In this document: piece after piece, positions 37,301 through 44,463 of the stretch
Layout: each line of letters begins with the position of its first letter
Numbering within the stretch: position 1 is the first letter of the stretch
The notes under the pieces: generated by a model
Told to the model about the DNA's origin: nothing
Seen by the model: only the letters and a program-made list of their open reading frames with translations
Databases searched by the model: none
DNA from: an uncultured Clostridia bacterium
GTDB lineage: Bacteria; Bacillota; Clostridia; Saccharofermentanales; DTU023
Assembly: GCA_937922005.1 (NCBI GenBank)
Contig: CAKZWV010000054.1
Span: 18,464 to 82,463, forward strand
Direction of reading: 5' to 3'
DNA: 64,000 nt
Made by a program: the position numbers and the translations under genes

Positions 37301-37886
37301 CGACTCTGCCAGTCCTGCCGAACCCGCCGAACCGTGGGCTACCTGGGTTGACGAAACGGAGAAGACCAACGAAAATGACAAGGAACAAGAAGTTGACTGG
37401 GAGGGCCAGGTAAAAAAGATCCAAGATTTTCTCGTAGACCGCCACCTCCAAGATGCCCAAGCCCATAATTGGCGTCGGGACAGTCAGGGCCTGCACTTTA
37501 CCATTGACGTAGGCAATCGGCCAGGCCTATATTTTCTGTCCATCCCGGCAAGCAGGGGCTGGCATTGCAAGATCGACGGAGAAGAGGAGGAGATCTTCAC
37601 CGTGGCTGGTCTTATGGCTGTTGGACTTTCTCCCGGATCCCACCAAGTGGACTTCCTTTTTAAGGACCCATTTTTGGCCCTTGGCCTTAAAGTGACTGCC
37701 CTCGCCCTCATTCTCACGGCCCTCTATGGGGGCCTGGTCCTCCTCTTCAAGCGCCCATCCACCCCATCTACTCAATCCACTTCATCCAGCCCATCCAGTC
37801 CATCTACCCCCTCCACCCAATTCATTTCATCCAGCCCATCTAGTCCATCTACCCCATCCATTCCTTCAAGAAAGGAGCTCTCATGA
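34302..37886 (+). CDS. YfhO-family membrane glycosyltransferase (GT-C like)
   Basis: YfhO proteins are large multi-pass GT-C type enzymes. They use a lipid-linked sugar made by a CsbB/GtlA partner to glycosylate teichoic acids outside the cell. I choose the GTG at 34302 because AGGAGG lies 5 bp upstream, giving 1194 residues; a longer frame begins at 34230. About 12-14 hydrophobic helices occur (for example ALFACLLALACFLPTL and YRRWYFMPILFASLATAALM), plus a final one followed by a Ser/Thr/Pro repeat tail. Internal duplicated segments (AIRAHFxPT, PTxVQKGxGSA) are present. It overlaps the GT2 gene by 20 bp. A parS site lies inside it. Confidence 0.82.
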   Translation: MTKKSPRRTQVIPWVGPYLPQKERNQAAPCWAALFACLLALACFLPTLIENRGQFYLTNDFNEQQIPFNIYVNASLKEAIRAHFSPTGEAIRAHFAPTDKAQEDSISAGGTQQSLASDSLASQPSPPTPSSPATPPTSSPSASLIGRRTVDTKTYLAEHPPRPPHPGAQWAYDFDLGSPLVGQFAFYNLGSPFFWLYFLFPPESFYYLSAILLILKYSLAAFSASRYASLFFRKGKWIILTGLLYAFSAFQTVNLVFNHFHEVVALFPFLLIALEKLLREGKRVQFLGVAALCCLCNYFFFVSEIVFLAIYFLIRFILPSFLGPQRISLKTYGRAFLAQVRTIALEGLLGILLAGILLVPAYANVKGNPRVSEGDEVPLVWERSDRLYMAKSFFLPADTPWRETTYYKSYWNSIAYALPFFGALAWLTYLLAGSWNFLRGILVVSGVFALFPKLNALFYLNQAYDYRRWYFMPILFASLATAALMRGLEAGSLRLWPAPKSRSRQLPPDPLPKESVTNPPQAFSQHKRPARRRGAWVQSHALLLAVGIMGLILCGYFQEKKKFIDDIPREDRVDHYFAINPKPEKKPTGTRELASDSPNSGAESASYASDLRNPASEAFDPQDPDPKGLCQLRNQALFGFFGTLSLLIALQVLHDLRQPAPTPVQKGAGSAHAPTLVQKGTGSAPAPTPILSSVTATGLSIAIILGNWTYIDRAHMVYNDERNGPFTLRAEASFLLDQLPADAQAYRFYQTWLPRNIGCLSGLCDLRAFTSTVDGPLFAYHRYFGRYRTVHSDYKNPAESTLLGERFYLSSYPAYSTLQAHKDLILRAVLLYNPTTPWDSQLTLLTNTPWLSLSSSFPPLLSSASRTPASTPASSSPFSLAQATSKAMEEEVHAACASGQSAIYLYERTKALPLGFLYRRYSLVDDVQDVMMFHVEHLPTGQGKYEAYRTSNKALSFLASLPIAQKDLDRAAAYGERCLPTDLLTQPAEPDTIVDHDNPDDSASPAEPAEPWATWVDETEKTNENDKEQEVDWEGQVKKIQDFLVDRHLQDAQAHNWRRDSQGLHFTIDVGNRPGLYFLSIPASRGWHCKIDGEEEEIFTVAGLMAVGLSPGSHQVDFLFKDPFLALGLKVTALALILTALYGGLVLLFKRPSTPSTQSTSSSPSSPSTPSTQFISSSPSSPSTPSIPSRKELS
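37096..37111. promoter_or_regulatory. parS: parS site 4, inside the yfhO-like gene
   Basis: The same perfect 16-bp palindrome TGTTCCACGTGGAACA found three times near 22 kb occurs here, 15 kb away, within a coding sequence where it is read as MFHVEH. An exact 16-bp match by chance is very unlikely, so it is a genuine outlying parS. Confidence 0.88.
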
Positions 37887-38590
37887 ACATCCAATACACT
37901 AGCATCGCCCTAGCGGATGCCCTTACCACTGTCTGGTCCGGTGGAACAACCACTGAACTCTTCCTTTACCCCAAGGGAAAAACCTATAAGGATCGGACCT
38001 TTGAAGCTCGGATTTCTTCCGCTACCGTCGACCTTCCTAAATCCACCTATACTAGTCTTCCCGGGGTTGATCGCTTTTTATCCCCCCTAGAAAATCCCTT
38101 TACCCTCAGCCATCCTGGCACCAATCTAAGAACGACACATTTGCAGCCCTTTGAAGTCTATGCTTTCTCTGGTGACCTTCCGACTGAATGCGAGGGAACC
38201 GGGAGAGACTTCAACCTTATGGTCCGAGGCGGAATGGCAGGAACCATGGTCCCCATCAGGGAATCTTTCACCCCTAACTGGCCAGGAGGAGCGACCGAAC
38301 GATTCATATATCTCTACTATGCCGGCCAGTCTGAGAGAGAGAAAGAGGGGCAAGATAGAGAAGAGGAAAAGGCGAGAGAGGAGAGGGAGAACCTCCAGAT
38401 CAAGCTCAGCACAGGACAACAACTCGTACTATCCCCCCAGACCCTCCTCCTTGTGACCCTAGATGCTCCTACGGACACCGCCGCTTCCACAGGTCCCAGC
38501 CTTCACCTTGCTAGTAGCTCTGGGCTTCCCCTCCAAGGAGGCGCCCTCCAAGGAGACACCCTCCTAGGAGGCACCATCTACCGGCCTTAA
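37883..38590 (+). CDS. HutD/Ves family protein
   Basis: The 235-residue protein matches the HutD/Ves cupin-like family (WSGGTTTELFLYPKG, ARISSATVD, LPGVDRFLSPLE, FNLMVRGGMAGTM). HutD genes usually accompany histidine utilisation in other bacteria, but no hut genes are nearby. The ATG overlaps the previous stop (ATGA) and has a good site (AAAGGAG). An Arg/Glu-rich insert (EREKEGQDREEEKAREERE) and a short Gly/Leu repeat C-terminus are additions typical of this genome. Function in this organism unknown. Confidence 0.75.
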   Translation: MNIQYTSIALADALTTVWSGGTTTELFLYPKGKTYKDRTFEARISSATVDLPKSTYTSLPGVDRFLSPLENPFTLSHPGTNLRTTHLQPFEVYAFSGDLPTECEGTGRDFNLMVRGGMAGTMVPIRESFTPNWPGGATERFIYLYYAGQSEREKEGQDREEEKAREERENLQIKLSTGQQLVLSPQTLLLVTLDAPTDTAASTGPSLHLASSSGLPLQGGALQGDTLLGGTIYRP

Positions 38591-38806
38591 CTTTTCCGGG
38601 CGGGGCCTTCTACCGGCTTCCAACTCCCTTACCGGGAGCCAGCGTCAACAAGACCGACACCGCCCCATGCTCGTTCCTCCACCGATCCCCAATTCCCCTT
38701 CCGGCCCTTTCTGCCTTGCTTTTTAGGCCCTTACCGGCTAGAATAGAGAAAGTGGCATGCAAATCAGCCGAACGATTTGCCACTGATAATTGATACGGAG
38801 GTAATT

Positions 38807-39217
38807 ATGGCAGACGATTTTAGTATTCTATCGTTAAGCACTATGTACTCAGGAGACGTTGCCGCAAATATTCAGCAGTTCCTCCAACAACTGCAGAAGG
38901 AACGGGCCGTTCTGGTAGCTGAGTCCAACCATGCGCAACCCAGCTTCGTGGCAGTTACCCTTACCGAAATGGATAAGTGCTCGAATATTTTGCTGTCCAA
39001 TGATCCTGAGAAACTTGGCAAATTATGTGTGCACTTGCTTCACGATTATAGAGCCTACGAGGGAAGTCAGACCCTCGGAGAAAAGATGGAACCCTTTATG
39101 GCATCTCAGCAGAACATCGATGATCTCAAGCATATGCTTACGATGCAAGGATTAGACGACCTGAGTTTAGATTCCGCCATGACTGGGATGGACTTTGATT
39201 CTGATAGCATGATGTAA
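38807..39217 (+). CDS. Unknown small acidic protein
   Basis: I do not recognise this 136-residue protein. The ATG at 38807 is chosen because GGAGG sits 6 bp upstream; an upstream TTG frame extension is unlikely. It has no membrane segment or signal peptide. It is helical in appearance, with a methionine- and aspartate-rich C-terminus (MTGMDFDSDSMM). It is followed 11 bp later by a second unknown gene with an AGGAGG site and then by a structured RNA, so these form a small transcription unit. The 216-bp gap before it (38591-38806) holds no gene; a promoter is likely there. Confidence 0.65.
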   Translation: MADDFSILSLSTMYSGDVAANIQQFLQQLQKERAVLVAESNHAQPSFVAVTLTEMDKCSNILLSNDPEKLGKLCVHLLHDYRAYEGSQTLGEKMEPFMASQQNIDDLKHMLTMQGLDDLSLDSAMTGMDFDSDSMM

Positions 39218-39228
39218 GGAGGAAATTC

Positions 39229-39525
39229 ATGGCATTCGACATTACTCAAGACCTCAACATGGTCACGATACAATTCCTTACGGAAAACCCCCAGGCTTGC
39301 GTCCAGCTCATGCATGATAAGGGAACCCTTACAGTCTATGACCCCGCAACGGGCCAGGCTGTAGCCCAACTTTTCACCATGGCCTTCTGGGATTATGTTT
39401 TTTCTCTGTACAGCAGTGGAAAAGCTAATGAAGTTGGTGAAATTTGCTATAAATATATGCCCGGAATGACGGGCCTTGAGGCGGCGAAGCAGATCTATGC
39501 GATCCGCAACCCCGGGCAACAGTAA
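39229..39525 (+). CDS. Unknown small protein, partner of the preceding gene
   Basis: The 98-residue soluble-looking protein is unrecognised. It has a ribosome site (AAGGAGG) and starts 11 bp after the previous gene, implying co-translation. Its centre (GTLTVYDPATGQAVAQLF) looks like beta strands and the C-terminal half (GMTGLEAAKQIYAIRNPG) like a helix. Both proteins begin with a similar MAxDxxxx pattern and may interact or share ancestry. A structured RNA of about 230 nt follows directly. Confidence 0.65.
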   Translation: MAFDITQDLNMVTIQFLTENPQACVQLMHDKGTLTVYDPATGQAVAQLFTMAFWDYVFSLYSSGKANEVGEICYKYMPGMTGLEAAKQIYAIRNPGQQ

Positions 39526-39540
39526 AGCCAGCATAATTAA

Positions 39541-39789
39541 CACGCAAGGAGAAGGCGCAAGCCTTCGGGTCTAAACGAAGTTGTAAGAAGGTACCGCTAA
39601 TACCATCTTTGAAGAAAGTAGGCCCCTTTCTAAAAAACAGTAAGTGATGTTCGGTCGCTTACTACCTATATTCTCTGCGGCATACCGTTACCCTGCCAGG
39701 CAGGACAACGGCATCCGGAGCCAGAGCCTCTAGGTCCCAACTTCACCAATACAAAAACCCTGTTTCCACCGTAGCAGGGCTTTTTTTTG
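39541..39789 (+). ncRNA. Structured RNA of unknown class
   Basis: Several stable helices occur in order: GAAGGC-GCAA-GCCTTC with a GNRA-type tetraloop (39551-39566), an 8-bp stem GTAAGTGA/TCGCTTAC (about 39640-39662), and nested CCGTT/AACGG around CTGCC/GGCAG (about 39686-39711). A long-range closing helix pairs GAAGTTG (about 39577) with CAACTTC (about 39738). A terminator ends it. I could not match it to 6S, RNase P, tmRNA, SRP RNA or a T-box. It may be a stand-alone small RNA or a 3' regulatory element. Confidence 0.5.
39756..39788 (+). terminator. Rho-independent terminator
   Basis: CCCTG (39758) pairs with CAGGG (39775) and is followed by CTTTTTTTT. It closes the unit of two unknown genes and the structured RNA. 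Confidence 0.75.
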
Positions 39790-39859
39790 CCCAAAAAACT
39801 CCGCCCCTCCTGGAAGGCTGTCCCCTGTTGCCATATTTCCTTCCAGGGCTCCTGTCCTG

Positions 39860-39898
39860 TTATCCACAGTAGCTATGCACCATTCACCCCTATCCACA
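39860..39898 (+). other. Two canonical DnaA-box-like sites
   Basis: TTATCCACA (39860-39868) is a perfect consensus DnaA box, and CTATCCACA (39890-39898) has one mismatch, same strand, 21 bp between them. They lie in a gene-free stretch before the HTH gene. With the divergent DnaA here they may be chance, or a datA/DARS-like titration site. Confidence 0.35.
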
Positions 39899-40104
39899 AC
39901 ATCCTATCCTCAGCCCCCCACCCTCAACAAATTCTCCTGTTTCGGCCTCCTTTTTTGTCTTCCTTCCCCATCTATGCTATACTGAACTCTAAGAATCGTT
40001 CAAAATTAAACTAACCCTAATATGACATGAGCGAACTAACGACACTAACGAATAAACAAGCAAGGGTAGGTAGGATAAACAAATCGAACAGGGGGGCCAG
40101 ATTT

Positions 40105-40494
40105 ATGAAAACGCCGATTAGATATGATCATAAGACGAAAGTCAGCGTTACTGAAGACTATCGCTCCGGGGCTTACAGCTACCGGGAACTTAGCGACAAG
40201 TACGGGATTGCCGTGTCTACGATCCGTCAATGGGTGCTCAAGGCTGGCATCACTCCCAGTAAAAAGAAATATCGCAACGGGGAAAAGCCCCCCACTGCTC
40301 AACCAATCCTCCAGCCTAGCTCAGCCAGCGCAGGAGCCTCCCAAACAACGTCAACCCAAGTGCCTGCAGTTCTGCCGGCCAAGAAGCTGGCACCCTTAGC
40401 GCAAACTACGCAAGAAGTATCAAGAATGAAGGCCCTGGAACGTCGCAGAATTCAACTCGAAATTGAGTTAGCTACCCTAAGGAGCCTCCTTTAG
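40105..40494 (+). CDS. Transposase-like helix-turn-helix protein
   Basis: The protein begins MKTPIRYDHKTK and has one homeodomain-like HTH (ELSDKYGIAVSTIRQWVLKAGI), similar to IS3 OrfA-type transposase and some regulators. A Pro/Ser/Gln-rich linker and a C-terminal coiled helix (MKALERRRIQLEIELATLRSLL), like the leucine zipper of OrfA, follow. I prefer the ATG at 40105, which has GGGGGG upstream; a longer frame starts at 40027. No OrfB-type transposase follows, and the next gene starts 75 bp later. It is either a domesticated OrfA used as a regulator or an IS remnant. Confidence 0.6.
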   Translation: MKTPIRYDHKTKVSVTEDYRSGAYSYRELSDKYGIAVSTIRQWVLKAGITPSKKKYRNGEKPPTAQPILQPSSASAGASQTTSTQVPAVLPAKKLAPLAQTTQEVSRMKALERRRIQLEIELATLRSLL

Positions 40495-40569
40495 GCGATG
40501 CTACCAAGCTATGGAAACGAGTCCCGACCTTAGCTGGGACCCACGCTGACCAGGTGGAGGAGGCCCACA

Positions 40570-42651
40570 ATGAGCCAAAATAAGAATCTATACCGCCTCT
40601 TCTTGATAATAAGCTGCCTTGTGGCTTTGGGATTATTTGTTGCTCCCTACCTCAAGATTGTTTTTCAGCCTTCCAGTGAGGCCGTACCAGAAAAAATTTT
40701 TTTCGTTAAGAATGTGCCCGGTTATCGTCTGGTGTTTGGCGGGGACTTGGCTTCTTTTGCCACGTCTGCGGCCCCCCTATCTTCTTCGAGTCAAAATCCA
40801 GCCGACATCTTGCAGGATTTTCCGTCCGGAGCCGTTGTGGTTGAAAAGTTCCCCTGGGCGGCCCTGACTTGTTTGCCCGCCCTGCTTGGGATTATTCTGG
40901 CCATCTGTGCGCCTACAGCAGAAAAACTCACGGAATATTCGGTCTATTTGACCGGAATCAACGTCATTACCCTCTGTTCTCTGATGGTGCCCTTTACGGC
41001 CATCCTTCAGGGGGCGAATACGCCTTCCCTCATTAGCAACCTTCAGTACAGTATGCATTATCGGATGGCCTGGGGCCTCTGTAGCCAATTTGGGGTGGCC
41101 CTGGTCCAGCTCGGGACGGCGGTAACCCAGTACTACTACCAGCGCCTGAAAAAAGCTCGAGACAAGAAGATGAACTTGGCAAGGTTCCAGTTTAAAAAGA
41201 CCTCTATGAAGGATAATACTGTCTCCGACATGCCTTCCCTGTCAACCTCTGCCAGTACCCCAGCCACTGGCCAGCCAGACCCCAATGCCAATCTTAACCC
41301 CAATGCCAATCCCTATGCCAAGATCAATCCCAGCACCAACGTTAACTATCCGGCCGACTCTTCCATGATGGGGGCCATGAAGCTCACCAATCCGCCAGAT
41401 CCTTCCATGATGGGGGCTGTCCATCCGATGGGGAGTTTTCAATCTATGAGAAAATATCCCCTCTTAGGGAATCGCTTCTTTATGGGCAACACAGCTTTGG
41501 GCCCCCATCCGACTAGCAACCCCACTATTCCAATCCCCACTCCCACCAGTAATTCCGCTATTCCAACCCCCAGTTCAGCAAATACTCCTAACCCCATCCA
41601 GGCTCAGCCCAATCTCATTCCGGGAACCTATCCCGGGGCTTTGAGTTCGGCTCTAGCGGGGGCGGAGGGAGAATTTGCTCCACAAATTGACTCTGATTTA
41701 GGACCGGATGAGGCCAATGGGGAACCGTTCCGCCTGGCCCTGGCCCATGAAGAGGCGGCTATCGCCGATCCAGAGGGTATGGCTCTCGATCAGCAAAACG
41801 AGAAGAATTCCCTGACCATTGACGGGGGTTCGCCTGCACGGAACTCTGCCACCCAGGCCTCCGTGGTGCAAAGATCCATTGCCCAGGGGTCCTTTGCCAA
41901 GGGACCTGTGCCCCAAGGACCATCTGCTCCAAAGCAAAATCCCCAAACGTCCGTGGTTCAGAGGGCAATTGCGCAAGCTCCTGGCGTGCTGGCGCAAGCG
42001 CCTGATATGGTGGCCCCAGCCCCCGATTTAATAGCCCAAGACCCCATGCAACAAGCGATAACGGGGCTTGATCAGTCGATGAGTACTTTTGCCAGTCAGC
42101 GTAGGCAAAGCCAGCAAATAGGCCGAGGCCGATCTTCCTTGGCCATCCTCCGTCAAACTGAGCTTTCCAAGAGCCTAGCTGATGAGGCTGCCAAGGCAGC
42201 TAGTGAAATTAAATTACAAGATGAAACGGTGAAAGGCATGCAGATGTCGGAAACCCTTACCGGAGCCAATTCCACGGGCCTTTCGGATGGAGAGAAGCTC
42301 CTAGCCAGTTTCTTGCCCGGGTCCCAGCGGTCCGGGGAGCAGAAGACGGTCCAAAAGCCGATCGGCAGCTATGCGATGATTGATATGGATGGGGCAACAG
42401 GAGCCAATGAGATCTTTATGAGTGCTAGCGCCAGGGATACTGAAAATGGTAAAGTAGCCCAGAACCAGCAAGAGTCAGAAGTCGTCCTAGAGGGGGCCAA
42501 GGGAGAAAAGATGGCCCAAGGAGAGGCTAAGCTGGCAAAGAATTCTGTAACGCCAGGTAATCATCCAAAGGGCGGATCAGCCCAACCAGGGACCCAGTCA
42601 AAGACCAAGCCTTTAGCGAAAGCTGGGCCTGGTGTTCATAAAAAGTGGTAA
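40570..42651 (+). CDS. Unknown membrane protein with long disordered tail
   Basis: I do not recognise the 693-residue protein. The N-terminal ~205 residues hold about four membrane helices (LYRLFLIISCLVALGLFVAP, ALTCLPALLGIILAICAP, GINVITLCSLMVPFTAI, then QFGVALVQLGTAVTQ). The remaining ~490 residues are low complexity and cytoplasmic by the positive-inside rule: Asn-Pro-Ala repeats (PNANLNPNANPYA), SMMGA repeats and Ala/Gln-Pro repeats (SVVQRxIAQ twice). The ATG has a strong GGAGGAGG site. A terminator follows. Function unknown; a scaffold-like role is only a guess. Confidence 0.7.
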   Translation: MSQNKNLYRLFLIISCLVALGLFVAPYLKIVFQPSSEAVPEKIFFVKNVPGYRLVFGGDLASFATSAAPLSSSSQNPADILQDFPSGAVVVEKFPWAALTCLPALLGIILAICAPTAEKLTEYSVYLTGINVITLCSLMVPFTAILQGANTPSLISNLQYSMHYRMAWGLCSQFGVALVQLGTAVTQYYYQRLKKARDKKMNLARFQFKKTSMKDNTVSDMPSLSTSASTPATGQPDPNANLNPNANPYAKINPSTNVNYPADSSMMGAMKLTNPPDPSMMGAVHPMGSFQSMRKYPLLGNRFFMGNTALGPHPTSNPTIPIPTPTSNSAIPTPSSANTPNPIQAQPNLIPGTYPGALSSALAGAEGEFAPQIDSDLGPDEANGEPFRLALAHEEAAIADPEGMALDQQNEKNSLTIDGGSPARNSATQASVVQRSIAQGSFAKGPVPQGPSAPKQNPQTSVVQRAIAQAPGVLAQAPDMVAPAPDLIAQDPMQQAITGLDQSMSTFASQRRQSQQIGRGRSSLAILRQTELSKSLADEAAKAASEIKLQDETVKGMQMSETLTGANSTGLSDGEKLLASFLPGSQRSGEQKTVQKPIGSYAMIDMDGATGANEIFMSASARDTENGKVAQNQQESEVVLEGAKGEKMAQGEAKLAKNSVTPGNHPKGGSAQPGTQSKTKPLAKAGPGVHKKW

Positions 42652-42658
42652 ACAGCTT

Positions 42659-42696
42659 AAAAAAGGGGCGGACCTTGCGATCCGTCCCTTTTTTGC
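42659..42696 (+). terminator. Rho-independent terminator after the unknown membrane protein
   Basis: GGGGCGGA and TCCGTCCC pair around an 8-nt loop, flanked by A6 and T6. It can act in both directions but fits the plus-strand gene ending at 42651. Confidence 0.85.
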
Positions 42697-42744
42697 CGTT
42701 TGCTGAAAACCTTCCACCTTTTTCAGCAGGTAGTAGGCTGTTAG

Positions 42745-42946
42745 CCAATTTTAGGAGTATAAATAAATTGAGAGGTATTCAATTTCTGTTTTCTATGAAA
42801 CTGATCCCAGGAGCTTTCAGTGACTTCTTTCCTGAGTTCGAAATCAGTATAACAGGCAAAGCTAAATTGAACCTAAAAGATCACCGACAAATTTATTCTT
42901 TTTGTCGGAAGCCTTTGACATCCCCCTTTCCGGGGGGATTTTTCTT
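42745..42946 (+). ncRNA. Possible small RNA ending in a strong terminator
   Basis: In the 594-bp gene-free stretch 42652-43245 a second terminator (ATCCCCC/GGGGGAT then TTTTTCTTTT, 42918-42946) has no gene before it. Preceding it are paired CTGAT/ATCAG with nested AGGA/TCCT, and a CCGACAAA/TTTGTCGG hairpin. A terminator without a gene suggests a small RNA. The 5' end is a guess. Confidence 0.3.
42918..42946 (+). terminator. Rho-independent terminator without an upstream gene
   Basis: A seven-pair G/C-rich stem with a short loop is followed by TTTTTCTTTT. Confidence 0.75.
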
Positions 42947-43031
42947 TTGATGGCTCATTTTGCCACACGCCACTCCACTGCACTGCACCTGCAAAACCCT
43001 TAGTCAATTCATCGACAGCTTATTCAACCCA

Positions 43032-43066
43032 CAAAAAAAGACCAGATAGCACTACGCTATCTGGTC
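43032..43066 (-). terminator. Rho-independent terminator for the amidotransferase gene
   Basis: On the minus strand a perfect 11-bp stem (GACCAGATAGC/GCTATCTGGTC) with a 5-nt loop is followed by seven T. It lies 180 bp past the stop at 43246. Between them a TTGACAGTA/TACTGTCAA inverted repeat (43082-43123) of unknown role is present. Confidence 0.85.
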
Positions 43067-43245
43067 TGAACTATTCACGTCTTGACAGTAAAAAAAATGA
43101 AAGGAGTAAAAAAATACTGTCAACATCATGAATAACTTCGAATTAAGTTCATCCTATCACGCTAATAGCGAATTGTCAAGGCACAATCAGCGAAAATCTT
43201 TGTCCTCCGGGGAAAATCTCCAGCTTTCTTATAACAAAATCTCCT

Positions 43246-44442
43246 TTACAGTGGCAGTGATTCTCTCTCTCCCGCAGCCCCAACCAAGGCCAGGAAGATC
43301 TTATTATGGACTTCGTTTCCACGGGTAGTCGGTTGAAAGAGCATTTCTGGGTGCCATTGGACCCCCAAGAGGAAGGGATAAGTTTTCAAGTAGGACTTCA
43401 CGTCCGCAATACTTAGGTCTAGGCCCAGACTTTTCCAAAAGCTTGGCGGTTGAGATCCATTGCCTTCAGCTGTTTCCAGGTCGTTGCGGTTTTCCAGGTT
43501 CTTCCGGTCTTCCCGGTCACTCAGCCCATTCCTGGCCAGTTCAATGGCCTCAATAACTCCGTCTTGGGCCCAGGCGACAGCTTTCAGGGGAGAAGCCACC
43601 CGGTCTACAGCCTGGTGGTGGAGGGAATTGACCTCAAGGGTGAGCGACGGAGATTTAGTATGAGCGGTAATCCCCGGCTCGGTTACATGGCCCGGATCGG
43701 CAGCAAGCCCTGGATCTGCTCCGCCTACGATCGCCGCCAGGGCGGAATTTCCTTGAATCTGAACCTTGTGGGTGGGTTGATAGAAGCCACCCTGCTGGAG
43801 GTGCTGGACGGTGCCCCGGCGATCTCGAGGCATTTCGTTTGCCTCACGAGAGGAATTCGCTGCCCCAGGAAGCTTGCTGCCTGCACCAGCATGGTCCTCT
43901 GCGCTAGCTGCCCGGGGCTCCGTTTCCGCTACCTGGGCCTGATGATCGCCAAGATCTTGGATCAGCGTGCCTCCTAAAAAGACGTTGATAAGCTGCATCC
44001 CCCGACAAATCCCGAGAATGGGCTTTTTCGCTCGGATGGCAGCCGCTAGAACCGCCATGTCGAAGAGGTCACGTTCGGGAAGGCTAGCAGCGAGATGCAC
44101 CTCCGGCTCCTCCCCATACCAGGAAGGGTGGAGATCATGGCCCCCAGTGATGACAAGGCCGTCCATGGCAGCAAGCTGGGAGGCGATGGAAGAAAGAAAA
44201 GCAGGCGAGGGAGTATTTGCTGGAGAGTGGAGGAGGGGGAGAATGAAGGGAACGCCGCCATTTTCGGCGATGGCACGGACAAAGTGGTCGTTGGCATACG
44301 AGCGCTCGAGGCCCGCCCAGCCAGGTTCCGTGTCAGCCAAGATGCTGCCCGTGATGCCGATGCGAGGGGGGCGAGGGGGCAGGGAGGAAGGAGAGCATTG
44401 TGAAGCATGCGAAAACTCGGGATAGGAGGTGGAATTATGCAT
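43246..44442 (-). CDS. Class I glutamine amidotransferase, PuuD/peptidase C26 family
   Basis: Peptidase C26 enzymes hydrolyse gamma-glutamyl bonds, for example gamma-glutamyl-GABA in putrescine breakdown. The nucleophile elbow GICRGMQLINVFLGG (Cys about 150), the ITGGHDLHPSWYG block, NSLHHQAV and GVQWHPE (His-Glu) are all clear. At 398 residues it is about 140 longer than PuuD. Extra segments lie at about residues 170-240 and 310-340, rich in Ala/Gly/Glu, and look like disordered inserts. It ends with its own terminator and is preceded on the same strand by mscL. Substrate not predictable from sequence. Confidence 0.88.
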   Translation of the reverse strand: MHNSTSYPEFSHASQCSPSSLPPRPPRIGITGSILADTEPGWAGLERSYANDHFVRAIAENGGVPFILPLLHSPANTPSPAFLSSIASQLAAMDGLVITGGHDLHPSWYGEEPEVHLAASLPERDLFDMAVLAAAIRAKKPILGICRGMQLINVFLGGTLIQDLGDHQAQVAETEPRAASAEDHAGAGSKLPGAANSSREANEMPRDRRGTVQHLQQGGFYQPTHKVQIQGNSALAAIVGGADPGLAADPGHVTEPGITAHTKSPSLTLEVNSLHHQAVDRVASPLKAVAWAQDGVIEAIELARNGLSDREDRKNLENRNDLETAEGNGSQPPSFWKSLGLDLSIADVKSYLKTYPFLLGVQWHPEMLFQPTTRGNEVHNKIFLALVGAAGERESLPL

Positions 44443-44463
44443 ATCGGTTACCTTACAATCAGC

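Noticed and set aside
39590..39600. GGTACCGC resembling the T-box antiterminator
   Set aside because: There is no following TGG-type T-box context, specifier stem or aminoacyl-tRNA synthetase or amino-acid gene downstream.
43082..43123. TTGACAGTA / TACTGTCAA inverted repeat as a pair of -35 promoter elements
   Set aside because: Neither copy has a -10 element at the right distance, so I only record it as an inverted repeat of unknown role.
43128..43328. 66-codon plus-strand reading frame beginning MNNFELSS
   Set aside because: The only purine-rich site (AAAGGAG) is about 20 bp too far upstream, and the end overlaps the amidotransferase gene in antisense.
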